Shown here in pieces: positions 15,429-24,371 of a stretch of 40,799 nucleotides of DNA. Source of the DNA: Candidatus Falkowbacteria bacterium LH_S3 (GTDB lineage: Bacteria > Patescibacteriota > Patescibacteriia > Patescibacteriales > JAGXOH01); the NCBI GenBank assembly GCA_023659985.1, contig JAGXOH010000003.1, positions 1 through 40,799 on the forward strand. The letters run 5' to 3'. Every line of letters starts with the position of its first letter. Positions within the stretch are counted from its first letter, which is position 1. The notes below the pieces were generated by a model. It saw only the letters and a program-made list of their open reading frames with translations. It did no database searches and had not been told where the DNA came from. The position numbers and the translations under genes are program-made.

Positions 15429-18359
15429 ATGTTATTTATGACTATTTTTAAATTGCCACAGAAGAAGTTTATTTTTTTCAAATTATTGGTTTGCTCAATT
15501 TTTTGTTTTGTTTTTTTGTTTGCGATCGGCTTGAAAATTCCTGAATTTTTTACTGTAAAAAAAGCTTCTGCCACTATTGCCGAGTCCAGTAAATATCTGC
15601 CTTTAGATCCGGCTAACAAGAACATCAATATTAACGGTTACAATATAGAAATGTCAGGCGGTTGGCTTACTTATGATGGAGACAATGAAGGGATATACAT
15701 AGGAACAAACGGCAACGTAGGCATTGGCACCACTAGTCCCGCTTATAAGTTTCAAACCATGGGTTACGGTTATTTTTCCCAACCTGTAACTGTTGGCACC
15801 CCAACAGCAGACACCCATGTCACTACTAAGTCCTATGTAGATTCAGAGCTCCAAAGCGCTACTACCACAGTGGAAGACACCTATGTCAACGAATCTGGCG
15901 ACACCATGACTGGAGCTTTAGACATCCAGCAACCAGATACAGGCGATATATTTAACATTTCAAGTAGCACGGCAGGGGATTTGATGACTATAACCAATGC
16001 CGGCAACGTCGGCATCGGGACGACGGGACCAAGTAGAAAACTGGATGTAAATGGTGACATTAGAATAAGAGGGAATGACATCTTCGAATCCGGTAATAAT
16101 AATTTCTTAACAATGAATTACGATGATACTTCTCGTATGCGGACTCACAGGCTTGATATTGGTAGACACCTTGACGCATACAAAGACTGGGGTGGAGAAG
16201 GCGATACTCTATTCCTTGGTTGGTCCACCGCCAATAGTGTTCTTGGGTACAACGGAGCTAGCTCAGGAGATGTTGCAAATGTTGGTGTCTTGGTCACTCA
16301 GGACACTGCATTTAAAGGCAACGTCGGCATCGGCACCACCAATCCTTCCTATGCTCTGGATGTAGCAGGTTATGGTCAATTCTCCCAACCCGTAACTGTC
16401 GGTACTCCTATAGCAGATACCCATGCCACCACCAAGTCCTATGTGGATTCAGAGCTTTCAGAAGCTACCTCTACAGCAGAAAACACCTATGTTAACGAAT
16501 CAGGCGACACCATGACTGGAGCTTTAAACATGAATAGCAATATTGATCTCAACTCCAATACACTGTTTATAAATAAAGGTGATGGTTTAGAGATGGGTCG
16601 TGATGATAGTATATGTAGTAGTAATGATTGTTACTATTTAGCAAAAACAGATGCAAATGCTGCAGATCCGGACGGCGAATTTTCTATTGGCGAGAGAGGA
16701 AATGATGACATTTTTAACGCCTGGATGCATTTTGACAGCGGCAACGTCGGCATCGGGACGACAAATCCGAGTACAGCGTTGGAAGTAAATGGGATCTACG
16801 AGACTGGCTTGGGTAATAGTTACGATAAGATACGTGTGTATCCTTCCTCAAGTTACACTATTGGAATGAAATCAGCCCAAACATTGGGCTTTCTTAACGA
16901 CTGGGCGACTACTTTTACCATGAATGCTGATAATAACCGAGGTTGGCTCTGGAGAGATACCTCAGATGCTGCTTCTGATGGTGCCATGAGTTTAACGACT
17001 AATGGAAGATTATATGTAAAAAGTACGGCTGCATTTAGCGGCAACGTCGGCATCGGGACGACGGGGCCCGCTTACGCTCTGGATGTAGCAGGTTATGGTC
17101 AATTTGCTCAACCCGTAACTGTTGGCACCCCAACAGCAAATACGCACGCTGCCACCAAGAGTTATGTGGATAGTGAGATTGGATCAGTTAGCGATACCTA
17201 TGTTAACGAATCAGGCGACACCATGACTGGGAATTTGGCCTTTACTCCTACTGGACCTAGTGCTCAGATTGGAGATACTTTTGCTGATAATACCTACAAG
17301 AGTTATATTAATTTTAATGCTGGTTCTGGTTCAAATGATCCGGGGTATATTATGCATGAAACTTCTGGAACTAGTACTAATGAAGGGGTTTTGCATATTA
17401 TTCCTTCGGATGATAATCAGTATGGAGATTATGTCTCTATTCATGGAACCAACGATTCTGATATGATTAAACTTCATACCTCTGGAGATATTGAAGGGAT
17501 AAATACAATACGATTCCAAGATTCAGACAGAAGAATTTATGGAATATCATCGGACGGTAATGACACGGTAGTTATTGATGGAAATTGGAACGAGCTTCTC
17601 GAAATGGGGAGAGTGATTGGTTGGACAGGTTCAAATTTTTACATAGGATCTAACTGGGATACTGTAGATCACACTGATGATATGATAGAAATCGGCCGCG
17701 ATGTGGGACATCTCGAATTTGAAGATACCACTGGAGAAGTAATGAGAGTAACTGGAGGCAATGTCGGCATTGGAGCAACAGCACCTGCTGAAAAACTTGA
17801 AGTTGCAGGTAACATCAGGCTAGATGATGGCGGGGATGCGTATATTGAGAATCAGTCTGGTTATGTAGGTATTAGGCCGCATGATGCTACTCATGGTTTA
17901 ATTATGCGTGACTTTGACGGAAATAGCACCAATTGGAGTGGAATTCGGACTCAGGATGACGGAAGTATGGAACTGAGGGCGGATGGCGGGTCTTACAGTC
18001 AGCTTGTTTTAGCAGATAACGGCAATGTCGGCCTCGGGACGGCGAGTCCGGGGGCGAAGTTGGATGTAGCAGGCGGCGGGTCATTCGGCAACCCTGTGAC
18101 TGTCGGCACCCCAACAGCAGCAAGTCACGCCGCTACCAAAGATTATGTTGATTCTAATTTTGGGGGTGGTTCTTATAAAGCAAATACAGTTGATCAAGAT
18201 TATAGTGGGGGTTGCAATTGTGATAAAGATAATTGCGCTAGTGGATACGATAATGTGGATAATATTGATTGTACGATAACAAATTATTGTGTAAGTGATC
18301 AGTATGAATGTAGAGGATACGAAACATGTAGCTGCACTTGCAATGTTTGTGAAGAATAA
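15429..18359 (+). CDS. large repetitive secreted surface protein, tail-fibre-like
   Basis: A 976-aa protein with an N-terminal hydrophobic export segment (about residues 10-35). Its modules repeat. The string GNVGIGTT.P occurs about seven times. The block QPVTVGTPTADTHATTKSYVDSEL, listed here by its key parts QPVTVGTP and TKSYVDS, occurs four times, usually followed by TYVNESGDTMTG. Such segments resemble phage tail-fibre and trimeric beta-helical adhesin stalks. The last 50 residues contain ten cysteines with CNC, CSC and CTC clusters, suggesting a disulfide- or metal-stabilised tip. Repeat DNA is markedly GC-richer than the gene around it. The gene precedes a membrane-anchored protein and a second adhesin-like gene. 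Function is inferred to be attachment or cell contact. An alternative start is the ATG at 15438. Confidence 0.7.
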   Translation: MLFMTIFKLPQKKFIFFKLLVCSIFCFVFLFAIGLKIPEFFTVKKASATIAESSKYLPLDPANKNININGYNIEMSGGWLTYDGDNEGIYIGTNGNVGIGTTSPAYKFQTMGYGYFSQPVTVGTPTADTHVTTKSYVDSELQSATTTVEDTYVNESGDTMTGALDIQQPDTGDIFNISSSTAGDLMTITNAGNVGIGTTGPSRKLDVNGDIRIRGNDIFESGNNNFLTMNYDDTSRMRTHRLDIGRHLDAYKDWGGEGDTLFLGWSTANSVLGYNGASSGDVANVGVLVTQDTAFKGNVGIGTTNPSYALDVAGYGQFSQPVTVGTPIADTHATTKSYVDSELSEATSTAENTYVNESGDTMTGALNMNSNIDLNSNTLFINKGDGLEMGRDDSICSSNDCYYLAKTDANAADPDGEFSIGERGNDDIFNAWMHFDSGNVGIGTTNPSTALEVNGIYETGLGNSYDKIRVYPSSSYTIGMKSAQTLGFLNDWATTFTMNADNNRGWLWRDTSDAASDGAMSLTTNGRLYVKSTAAFSGNVGIGTTGPAYALDVAGYGQFAQPVTVGTPTANTHAATKSYVDSEIGSVSDTYVNESGDTMTGNLAFTPTGPSAQIGDTFADNTYKSYINFNAGSGSNDPGYIMHETSGTSTNEGVLHIIPSDDNQYGDYVSIHGTNDSDMIKLHTSGDIEGINTIRFQDSDRRIYGISSDGNDTVVIDGNWNELLEMGRVIGWTGSNFYIGSNWDTVDHTDDMIEIGRDVGHLEFEDTTGEVMRVTGGNVGIGATAPAEKLEVAGNIRLDDGGDAYIENQSGYVGIRPHDATHGLIMRDFDGNSTNWSGIRTQDDGSMELRADGGSYSQLVLADNGNVGLGTASPGAKLDVAGGGSFGNPVTVGTPTAASHAATKDYVDSNFGGGSYKANTVDQDYSGGCNCDKDNCASGYDNVDNIDCTITNYCVSDQYECRGYETCSCTCNVCEE

Positions 18360-18392
18360 ATTTAACCGGTGGTTTTTCGGGTTACCCATTTT

Positions 18393-18540
18393 AAATTAAG
18401 CAAAACTTAGAAAATTTGCTTTCAGCAAATTGTTGAAAGTTGAAAGTTCAAAGCTACAACTTAAAGCTTAAAACTCAAAATTTCTTAACAATGTTTTAAT
18501 TCAGTTTTGAACTTTGAGTTTTGCGTTTCAACTATATTTT
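18393..18540. repeat. family 1 hairpin joined to a family 2 heptamer tract
   Basis: Begins with a degenerate AATTAAGC element, then the perfect hairpin AATTTGCT-TTC-AGCAAATT (18413-18431) and GTTGAAA units, passing into inverted family 2 units (TTTTGAA, TTTGAGT, TTGCGTTTCAACTATATTT). The same terminal module recurs at 10810, 19920 and 24840. Confidence 0.8.
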
Positions 18541-18544
18541 ATGT

Positions 18545-18550
18545 TATAAT
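18545..18550 (+). promoter_or_regulatory. -10-like TATAAT upstream of the 18661 gene
   Basis: TATAAT at 18545-18550, with a poor -35 (TTGCGT, 18-bp spacer) inside the repeat edge. The transcript would have a leader of about 105 nt containing the hairpin at 18614-18640. Confidence 0.3.
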
Positions 18551-18613
18551 TAATTTAAAGGTCGATTTATGTATTTTATAATTAACATACTTAAAAATTA
18601 ATTAATTGGGTAT

Positions 18614-18640
18614 TTTGTTGGCAGTAGCTAAGCCAACAAA
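18614..18640 (+). other. leader hairpin before the 18661 gene
   Basis: A 9-bp stem TTTGTTGGC with GCCAACAAA around an AGTAGCTAA loop, 20 bp before the ATG at 18661. It could affect translation. No match to a known riboswitch is recognised. Confidence 0.35.
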
Positions 18641-18660
18641 GGCCTTTCCTTTATTAAATT

Positions 18661-19389
18661 ATGGAAGACACAAAAAAGAAGATTTTTATTGTTGTTGCTA
18701 TTTTGGTAGTAGTCGGCATAGTCGGCTATTTACTGCTTAGTAATCAGCAGGTAAAGGAATCTTTACAACCACAAGAGCAACAAGAAGGAGAAAATATGAC
18801 TGAAGCTTCTGAAGAGATGAACGAGGAAGCTGCGAAAGAGACTGAAAATCTTATAGAAGAAGCTCAACAGAAAGCGCAAGAACAAGGAACAAGCACCAGG
18901 AACGAGGTAACTTGGCAGGAAGAAGGCGAGGGAACCTCTACGAAATCTAAAACTGGAGTCAGAATGGCTGAAGGAGGTAGTCCCATAGATACCCAAACTG
19001 GCAAAGTGGTTACAGAAGAAGGAGAAAAAGCAGATAATGCGGCTACTCCTGGATCTCCGGAAGCTCCAACTCAGTCTTTTACTACTAGTGAAGAAGATCT
19101 TCCTGAGAGTACTGTCAAAATGAAAATTACGCAGTCAAGTATTGATCCTGCTGAATTTTCTGTCAGTCCTGGCCAAGCCGTATCTATATCAGTTACTGCG
19201 GCAGGAGATGCTACTGAGATTTTCAGATTTGACGATCCATCTTTAGAAGGTGTAGCTGTAGGCGTAGCTCCGGGAAAGACTCGGGCTATAACCTTTAACG
19301 CCCCGACTGACACAGGTGACTACACTTATTATTCAGACGTTGCCAATCACAGAGCGTTAGGAGCTAAAGGAGTGATGATTGTAGAGTAG
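18661..19389 (+). CDS. membrane-anchored protein with C-terminal cupredoxin-like domain
   Basis: A 242-aa protein with a single N-terminal transmembrane helix (residues 9-27), a long acidic, glutamine- and glutamate-rich linker (about 30-150), and a compact beta domain (about 155-242) of the cupredoxin type (FSVSPGQAVSISVTAAG ... GDYTYYSDVANHRALGAKGVMIVE). In copper-binding members the loop reads C-x(n)-H-x(n)-M; here the cysteine is replaced (YYSDVANH) and the first His is not seen, so metal binding is doubtful. The domain would face outside. It stands between two large surface proteins and ends in a clear terminator. Confidence 0.65.
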   Translation: MEDTKKKIFIVVAILVVVGIVGYLLLSNQQVKESLQPQEQQEGENMTEASEEMNEEAAKETENLIEEAQQKAQEQGTSTRNEVTWQEEGEGTSTKSKTGVRMAEGGSPIDTQTGKVVTEEGEKADNAATPGSPEAPTQSFTTSEEDLPESTVKMKITQSSIDPAEFSVSPGQAVSISVTAAGDATEIFRFDDPSLEGVAVGVAPGKTRAITFNAPTDTGDYTYYSDVANHRALGAKGVMIVE

Positions 19390-19412
19390 GCTAAATTTGA
19401 TCAATGTTAAAA

Positions 19413-19443
19413 GCTCCCTTTCTTTATAGAGGGGGAGTTTTTT
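19413..19443 (+). terminator. Rho-independent terminator after the cupredoxin-like gene
   Basis: A 10-bp stem CTCCCTTTCT / AGAGGGGGAG with two G-T wobbles and a TTAT loop (19414-19437), followed by six T residues. Confidence 0.88.
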
Positions 19444-19469
19444 GTAGCCAATGATGTGATACAATATAG

Positions 19470-19510
19470 TTGAATGTCAAAGCTAAAAACTAAAAGCTAA
19501 AGGTTGAATG
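19470..19510. repeat. short family 2 repeat fragment
   Basis: ATAGTTGAATGTCAAAGC followed by AAACTAA/AAAGCTA heptamers, plus orientation. Confidence 0.55.
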
Positions 19511-19702
19511 TCATATGAAATCGGTGCACCTATTTTTCGACCTTTGATTGATTTTGAATGATAGTTTTTTAATCAATTTAGATTTTTGTTCTTTCTCAAA
19601 ATAGAGTTGTTCTTGTTTGAGATTCCATTCAGCTAAGACAAAATAGTTAACGTAGGATTTGGGCAGAAATACTTCTCATTGAAATGATTTTTCTTTGTTC
19701 AT
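19511..19702 (-). pseudogene. small unrecognised ORF remnant with an in-frame TGA
   Basis: On the minus strand an ATG at 19702 reads MNKEKSFQ, then a TGA (19676-19678), then a further 54 codons with natural-looking composition (EVFLPKSYVNYFVLAEWNL and on) to a TGA at 19511-19513. The frame also stays open about 20 codons upstream of the ATG. TGA acts as stop elsewhere in this genome, so this looks like a decayed gene lying between two repeat blocks. The family is unknown. Confidence 0.3.
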
Positions 19703-19794
19703 AGAATTTAGTAGATTAGAATTAATTTTCAAAGTCGAGTAATTATAGTCTATTAATACTCTGAACAAAAATCAACTTAAGGTGCTACGATTTT

Positions 19795-19932
19795 ATTTGG
19801 CTAATAGCCGCTAAAAGCTAAAAACTACAACTTAAAACTTAAATCTTAAAATTTCTTAACGATGTTTTAATTCAGTTTTGAATTTTGAGTTTTGGTTTTG
19901 ACTTTTGACTTTTGAGTTTCAACTATATTTCA
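19795..19932. repeat. family 2 heptamer repeat (inverted)
   Basis: Units TAAAAGC, AAAACTA and AACTTAA, then TTTTGAA, TTTTGAC and TTTTGAG, ending GTTTCAACTATATTTCAT. The last 50 bp are the reverse complement of 24841-24890. The repeat supplies the upstream TTG codon of the next gene's open frame, which is therefore not its true start. Confidence 0.8.
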
Positions 19933-19958
19933 TATATCATTTGTATTTTTTAAAAATA

Positions 19959-22367
19959 ATGTATTTAAACAAAAAACCCATCTTTTTTTTGATATTGGCT
20001 ATTATAGTAACAGTGGCTGGCTTTTATGTTCTTCAAAACAATCAAATATTCACAGGCAGAGCTGAGTCAGATGATAATATCATTGGATATGCTTGGAGCG
20101 AAAATATGGGTTGGATAAGTTTTAATTGCACAAATGAATCTAATTGCGGAAGTAGTAATTATGGAGTGGATATTGATATGGAAACAGGCGATTTCTCCGG
20201 GTATGCTTGGAGTTCCAATATCGGTTGGATTGATTTTTCTCCGAGCGGACCTTACCCCGGAACTCCTTATCACGGAGTCAAATATGAATATGGGGATAGT
20301 GGCTTGGAAAGAAGGGTTACTGGTTGGGCCAAGACTTTAGTCTTAGAAGATGAAGGTTGGATAAAATTAAATAGCGATCCTTGGCTTTCTGGTTGGGACC
20401 AGAGACGGCAAATAACCATAGATAGTAATGATATAAATAATGATCTTGATCAGTTTCCAGTGCCAGTGTCTATAAACAATAATGCAGGCAAAAACAATGC
20501 TGATATCACTTCTATATTTGATGAAGTGGGAACTAGTAGTCAGAAAATAGCCATAACTGAATCTGACGGAGTAACACAGTTGTATGCTGAAATAGAAAAA
20601 TGGGACGCGGCGAGCGAGGAGGCGGTTATTTGGGCAGGAGGATATAATTGTGATATTGATAGTTCTTCTAATACTCATTTTTATATTTATTATGACAATG
20701 ACCAGTCAAGCAATGATTCTTATGTAACTTTAGGCACCAATGCCACCACTTCTGAGCAGATATGGGGCAATGATTACAGCTTGGTTCAACATTTAAATGA
20801 AGAGGAAGCAGGGGCAGGAACGGCGGCTTTATATAAAGATTCTACCAATAATAACAATAATGGAGATGACCAAGTTTCGGCTACTGGTCAAGATGGGCAA
20901 ATCAATGGAGGACAGGAATTTGACGGGTTAGATGATTATATTAGCTTGGGAGATAATGATATAGAAGGTGTTTTTGCTGAAGGAAGTTCGGTTTTTACAG
21001 TAACTGCTTGGGTTAAACCAAGTATTTTAGGAACCGCAAGTAGCAATCACGGCACTAGAAATGTAGTGTTAGCTCGTGCTTCAGATAGTAGTAACGATAA
21101 TTTTGAATTAGGAATTAGTGATGGAGGTGATTTGGACTTATATATTGATGAAAACAATGATGATATAACGAAAACTTATGGAGCGGGCGAGATGACCATA
21201 GATGACTGGCATTTTATTACAGCAAGTTTTAACTCTGGTTTAGTAGATGTATATTTAGATGGGAACCATTATACAGGTTCTTTCGTTGGAATTTCTTTGG
21301 ACGCAGCCAATGGTTCACCTGTAACAATTGGAGTTACAAGGCATTCTGATATATATTTTGAAGGTTTTATTGACGAAACCCACATTTCAAACACAATCAG
21401 AAGCCCAGCTTGGGTGGAAACTGATTACAGAGCAGGAATGGATGATCTACTTACTTGGGGCTCAGAGGAATTTGTTGATTACGGGGTTACCGCTGATATC
21501 AGCTCTGGCGAGTTCTCAGGCTGGGCCTGGAACAAAAGCAGAGTGAACAATGCTTCTGGTATCGGTTGGATTAGTTTTAATTGCGCTGACAGCGGAGCCG
21601 GAGGGTGCGCAAGCACTGATTATATGGTTTCTGGCTATTTAAATACTGTTCCCACCTCCACCAATATGACTTCTCCTAATTGGAGTAGTTCTGACGCCTG
21701 TTCTGATACTGCTTTGAAGTCTATTTTGGAATGGGAGTTTTCAGATCCTGATAAGGGTTCTTCCCAGTCAGCTTATCAATTAGTGGTGGATACTGACGAC
21801 ACCAGAGATGATGATACTCCGCTACTTGATACAGGAAACACATCAGGAAGCGCTCAGCAGTATTTACTAAATTCTTCATCTTTGGACTATGACACCTCCT
21901 ATTATTGGTGGATTAAGGTATGGGACAATCATGATATTGATTCTGATTGGCATCAATACTCCACTGAACCAGATACAGATAATGATGACGGCAATGCCAA
22001 CACTTTTACCACTTACAAGCATGAATTTCCAGAAGTTTATTTCCATTGGGTTCCGGATCCGCCTAGTGTTAACGAGGATGTAACTTTCACTAGTGATTCT
22101 TCAAGATATACGGTTGCTACTCCAACTATCGCTACTTCTTGCAGTACCAGCACCTGCAATTATAATTGGGATTTTTCAGGCTCTGATGCTACAATAACAG
22201 AAGGAAGCACTTCTTCTTCCACTATTACTGTTCAATTTACTTCCACCTCCACTCAAACCGTTGTCTTAGAAGTTACTGATCAAGAGGACTATACTTGCGC
22301 CAGTTCAACTTCCATTGAAATGAATCCGGAATTGCCGATATGGAGGGAAGTGAAGGTAAATGATTAA
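19959..22367 (+). CDS. secreted multidomain protein: DUF2341, LamG-like and PKD-like domains
   Basis: From the ATG at 19959 the product is 802 aa, with an N-terminal transmembrane or signal segment (about residues 6-25). Two GYAWS.N.GWI.F motifs follow (about 45-110), then a DUF2341-type domain (GWDQRRQITIDSNDINNDL...FPVPV...FYIYYDND). Next is a concanavalin/LamG-like jelly roll (FDGLDDYISLGDN ... FTVTAWVKPS ... VYLDGNHY ... FIDETHIS). A third GWAWN motif with IGWISFNC, a fibronectin-like segment, and a C-terminal PKD-like domain (YFHWVPDPPSVNEDVTFTSD) complete it. The set fits a carbohydrate- or surface-binding adhesin. Being directly upstream of four minor pilins, it may be exported or displayed with the pilus, by inference. 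Confidence 0.75.
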   Translation: MYLNKKPIFFLILAIIVTVAGFYVLQNNQIFTGRAESDDNIIGYAWSENMGWISFNCTNESNCGSSNYGVDIDMETGDFSGYAWSSNIGWIDFSPSGPYPGTPYHGVKYEYGDSGLERRVTGWAKTLVLEDEGWIKLNSDPWLSGWDQRRQITIDSNDINNDLDQFPVPVSINNNAGKNNADITSIFDEVGTSSQKIAITESDGVTQLYAEIEKWDAASEEAVIWAGGYNCDIDSSSNTHFYIYYDNDQSSNDSYVTLGTNATTSEQIWGNDYSLVQHLNEEEAGAGTAALYKDSTNNNNNGDDQVSATGQDGQINGGQEFDGLDDYISLGDNDIEGVFAEGSSVFTVTAWVKPSILGTASSNHGTRNVVLARASDSSNDNFELGISDGGDLDLYIDENNDDITKTYGAGEMTIDDWHFITASFNSGLVDVYLDGNHYTGSFVGISLDAANGSPVTIGVTRHSDIYFEGFIDETHISNTIRSPAWVETDYRAGMDDLLTWGSEEFVDYGVTADISSGEFSGWAWNKSRVNNASGIGWISFNCADSGAGGCASTDYMVSGYLNTVPTSTNMTSPNWSSSDACSDTALKSILEWEFSDPDKGSSQSAYQLVVDTDDTRDDDTPLLDTGNTSGSAQQYLLNSSSLDYDTSYYWWIKVWDNHDIDSDWHQYSTEPDTDNDDGNANTFTTYKHEFPEVYFHWVPDPPSVNEDVTFTSDSSRYTVATPTIATSCSTSTCNYNWDFSGSDATITEGSTSSSTITVQFTSTSTQTVVLEVTDQEDYTCASSTSIEMNPELPIWREVKVND

Positions 22368-22389
22368 TTTGTAAATATTTTGGAATTTG

Positions 22390-22935
22390 ATGAGAAAAAC
22401 ATTTAAAAATTTTAAAAATAAGGGAAAAAATATCAACGGTTTTACTTTAATAGAATTAACGGTTGTACTCGCTATTATTGCTATTTTAACTGCAGTTTTT
22501 TTGGCCAGTTTTCGCGTCGGCAGTGAGCCATCCAAGATCAAGTTGGTTTCCCACAACATTGTTAGTAATATTAGATTGGCCCAAAGCAACACCTTAGGAG
22601 CGGTAAAATATGAAGACCAAGTCCCGGAGGGAGGCTGGGGAGTTCACATGGAAGAGGGAAATTCGCGATATGCTATTTTTGCCGATATTAACGCCAACCA
22701 TAGCTATAACGAGATAGATGAAAAGTTTGTTATTAAAGATTTTAGTGAAAATATACAAATCACATCTATTGATCATGGAGATTCTGTAGATATTGTTTTT
22801 GACCCTCCAGATCCGACCACTTATATAAATGGCACCAGCACTGGTTCAGTATTAATAAGCTTAATAGATGATCAGGATAATTCTGAGTCTATAAGAGTTA
22901 ACTTTTTCGGATTAATAGAAGTGGTTAAAGAATAA
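22390..22935 (+). CDS. type IV pilin-like / GspH-type minor pseudopilin
   Basis: A 181-aa prepilin. After a basic leader of 17 residues comes the processing site G-FTLIELTVVLAIIAIL (cleavage after G17, conserved E at mature position 5), then a helix and a globular beta domain containing a VNFFGLIE-type ending, as in GspH/FimT. Minor pilins of this class form the tip complex that primes pilus assembly. It begins 23 bp after the large adhesin and opens a run of four prepilin-like genes on the same strand. The upstream TTG at 22387 is directly before the ATG and irrelevant. Confidence 0.85.
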   Translation: MRKTFKNFKNKGKNINGFTLIELTVVLAIIAILTAVFLASFRVGSEPSKIKLVSHNIVSNIRLAQSNTLGAVKYEDQVPEGGWGVHMEEGNSRYAIFADINANHSYNEIDEKFVIKDFSENIQITSIDHGDSVDIVFDPPDPTTYINGTSTGSVLISLIDDQDNSESIRVNFFGLIEVVKE

Positions 22936-22949
22936 TTACTAATCACTTT

Positions 22950-23543
22950 ATGTTCATATATATGAACAATAAGACTAAAAAAATAACAGCTGAAGCAGTG
23001 AATATCAAAAAAAATAATGGTTTTTCCCTTATTGAAGTCGCTACGGCTTTATTTGTTATATCTGTTGGACTGGTGGGTATTTTAAGTTTGATATCCCAAA
23101 ATATCCAAGCTGAAAATATTAACAAAAATAAGTTAATAGCTTCCCAATTGGCTCAAGAAGGTCTGGAATTGGTTCGGAACCGACGGGGAGATAATTGGCT
23201 TACTGATGATGATTGGAATGACGGCATAACAGAGGATAATTATATAGTAGATTATACTGGAAAAATTCAGGAGGTGTCTGGCATAGAAAATGCTGTTTTG
23301 CAAATGAATGATGAAGGATATTATGTTCATGATGGGGATTATAGTGATACTATTTTTAAAAGGATGATAATTATTAGATCATTTCCTATGGCAACGCCTC
23401 CCCCTATGGCAACGCCTCCCCCTGTGGCAACGCCTCCCCCTATGGCAACGGCCTCCTCTTCTGTTTCTTGCCAGGTGAAGTGGAATGCCAGAGGAAGAGA
23501 TTTTGATTATATAGCGGATACGGTGTTGTATAACTGGAGATGA
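22950..23543 (+). CDS. PilV/GspI-like minor pilin with a Pro-rich tandem repeat
   Basis: A 197-aa prepilin with cleavage motif G24-FSLIEVATALFVISVGLVG and the typical PilV sequence ASQLAQEGLELVRNRRG after the helix. Near the C-terminus a hexapeptide MATPPP is repeated (four units at DNA level, 23385-23456). It may act as a flexible spacer. A second ATG at 22962 is an equally possible start. It ends in TGA. It lies 14 bp after the GspH-like gene, so the two are probably cotranscribed. Confidence 0.82.
   Translation: MFIYMNNKTKKITAEAVNIKKNNGFSLIEVATALFVISVGLVGILSLISQNIQAENINKNKLIASQLAQEGLELVRNRRGDNWLTDDDWNDGITEDNYIVDYTGKIQEVSGIENAVLQMNDEGYYVHDGDYSDTIFKRMIIIRSFPMATPPPMATPPPVATPPPMATASSSVSCQVKWNARGRDFDYIADTVLYNWR
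23385..23456 (+). repeat. 18-bp in-frame tandem repeat inside the PilV-like gene
   Basis: The unit CCTATGGCAACGCCTCCC occurs three times with one A/G change in the third (GTG for ATG), plus a fourth copy that diverges at its end (CCTATGGCAACGGCCTCC). Copy-number change by slippage would keep the reading frame. Confidence 0.95.
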
Positions 23544-23682
23544 TTTTATTGTTAATTTAGCTGATATAAGCTTGGGAAGTTATTAATTGTTGTTTATTAT
23601 AGCAAGAACATAATCATTAATAACTATAAATAATCTGGTAACCACTAATAATAACTCATAATTTTCTTGTCAAAACCGCCTT

Positions 23683-24291
23683 ATGAAAAAACAAGAAAAA
23701 CAAATATTAGAACAAAACAGAACTGCAACACAGGAAAAGGGCTTTACTTTTATAGAGATGGTGGTGTCTATTGCCTTGTTTGCAGTGGTTGCTCTATCAT
23801 CTACGCAGATTTTAAAGATGGTATTAGAGGGTCAGCAAAGCGCTATTACTTCCCAAAATATTCAAGAAAATATGAGATATGTTTTTGAAGTTATGAGCAA
23901 GGAAGCGCGGGTGGCAACAATAAGCAATGATGAGTGTGAAGATATTTTTTCTCCAAGCGCAAGCGCCGAGAATAAGGTTTTTAATGAAACAGAGATTAAT
24001 GACAATGATGCTCTTTATTTTAAAAATCAATATGGTGAATGCACAGTTTATTATTTGTCAGACAGCGGGGTTATGATGATTACTCGGGGAGAAGATACCG
24101 CTTCCACTACTCCGAATAATTTAGCTATTAACAGTTTGGAATTTAGCATAGAAGATGACGGTATTGGAGAGGTTCATTCAATGCAGCCTAAGGTAACTGT
24201 AAATATGAATGTAACAACTGATACTAACGATGAGATGCATAAGAAAGAAATGAAATTGCAAACAACAATATCGTCTAGATATTATGAGTAA
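23683..24291 (+). CDS. PilW/GspJ-like minor pilin
   Basis: A 202-aa prepilin with a 20-residue charged leader, cleavage motif G20-FTFIEMVVSIALFAVVAL and E at mature position 5. The region after the helix (NIQENMRYVFEVMSKEARVA) matches PilW/GspJ-type minor pilins. The C-terminal domain is all-beta. It stands third in the minor pilin run, separated from the PilV-like gene by 139 bp. Confidence 0.82.
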   Translation: MKKQEKQILEQNRTATQEKGFTFIEMVVSIALFAVVALSSTQILKMVLEGQQSAITSQNIQENMRYVFEVMSKEARVATISNDECEDIFSPSASAENKVFNETEINDNDALYFKNQYGECTVYYLSDSGVMMITRGEDTASTTPNNLAINSLEFSIEDDGIGEVHSMQPKVTVNMNVTTDTNDEMHKKEMKLQTTISSRYYE

Positions 24292-24371
24292 ATTTTAATC
24301 TGGATGTTATTCCTGTATCAAAGATTAGTATTTATGGCTTAAAGTTATGGTGTTAATTTAAAGATACTTTT

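Noticed and set aside
15429..18359. Phage tail-fibre gene of an integrated phage
   Set aside because: It has its own export signal, lacks neighbouring virion genes and sits among pilin and surface genes.
19511..19702. In-frame TGA as a sign of an alternative genetic code (UGA read as Gly or Trp)
   Set aside because: Intact genes here end in TGA (stops at 23543 and 24773), and no intact conserved gene has internal TGA.
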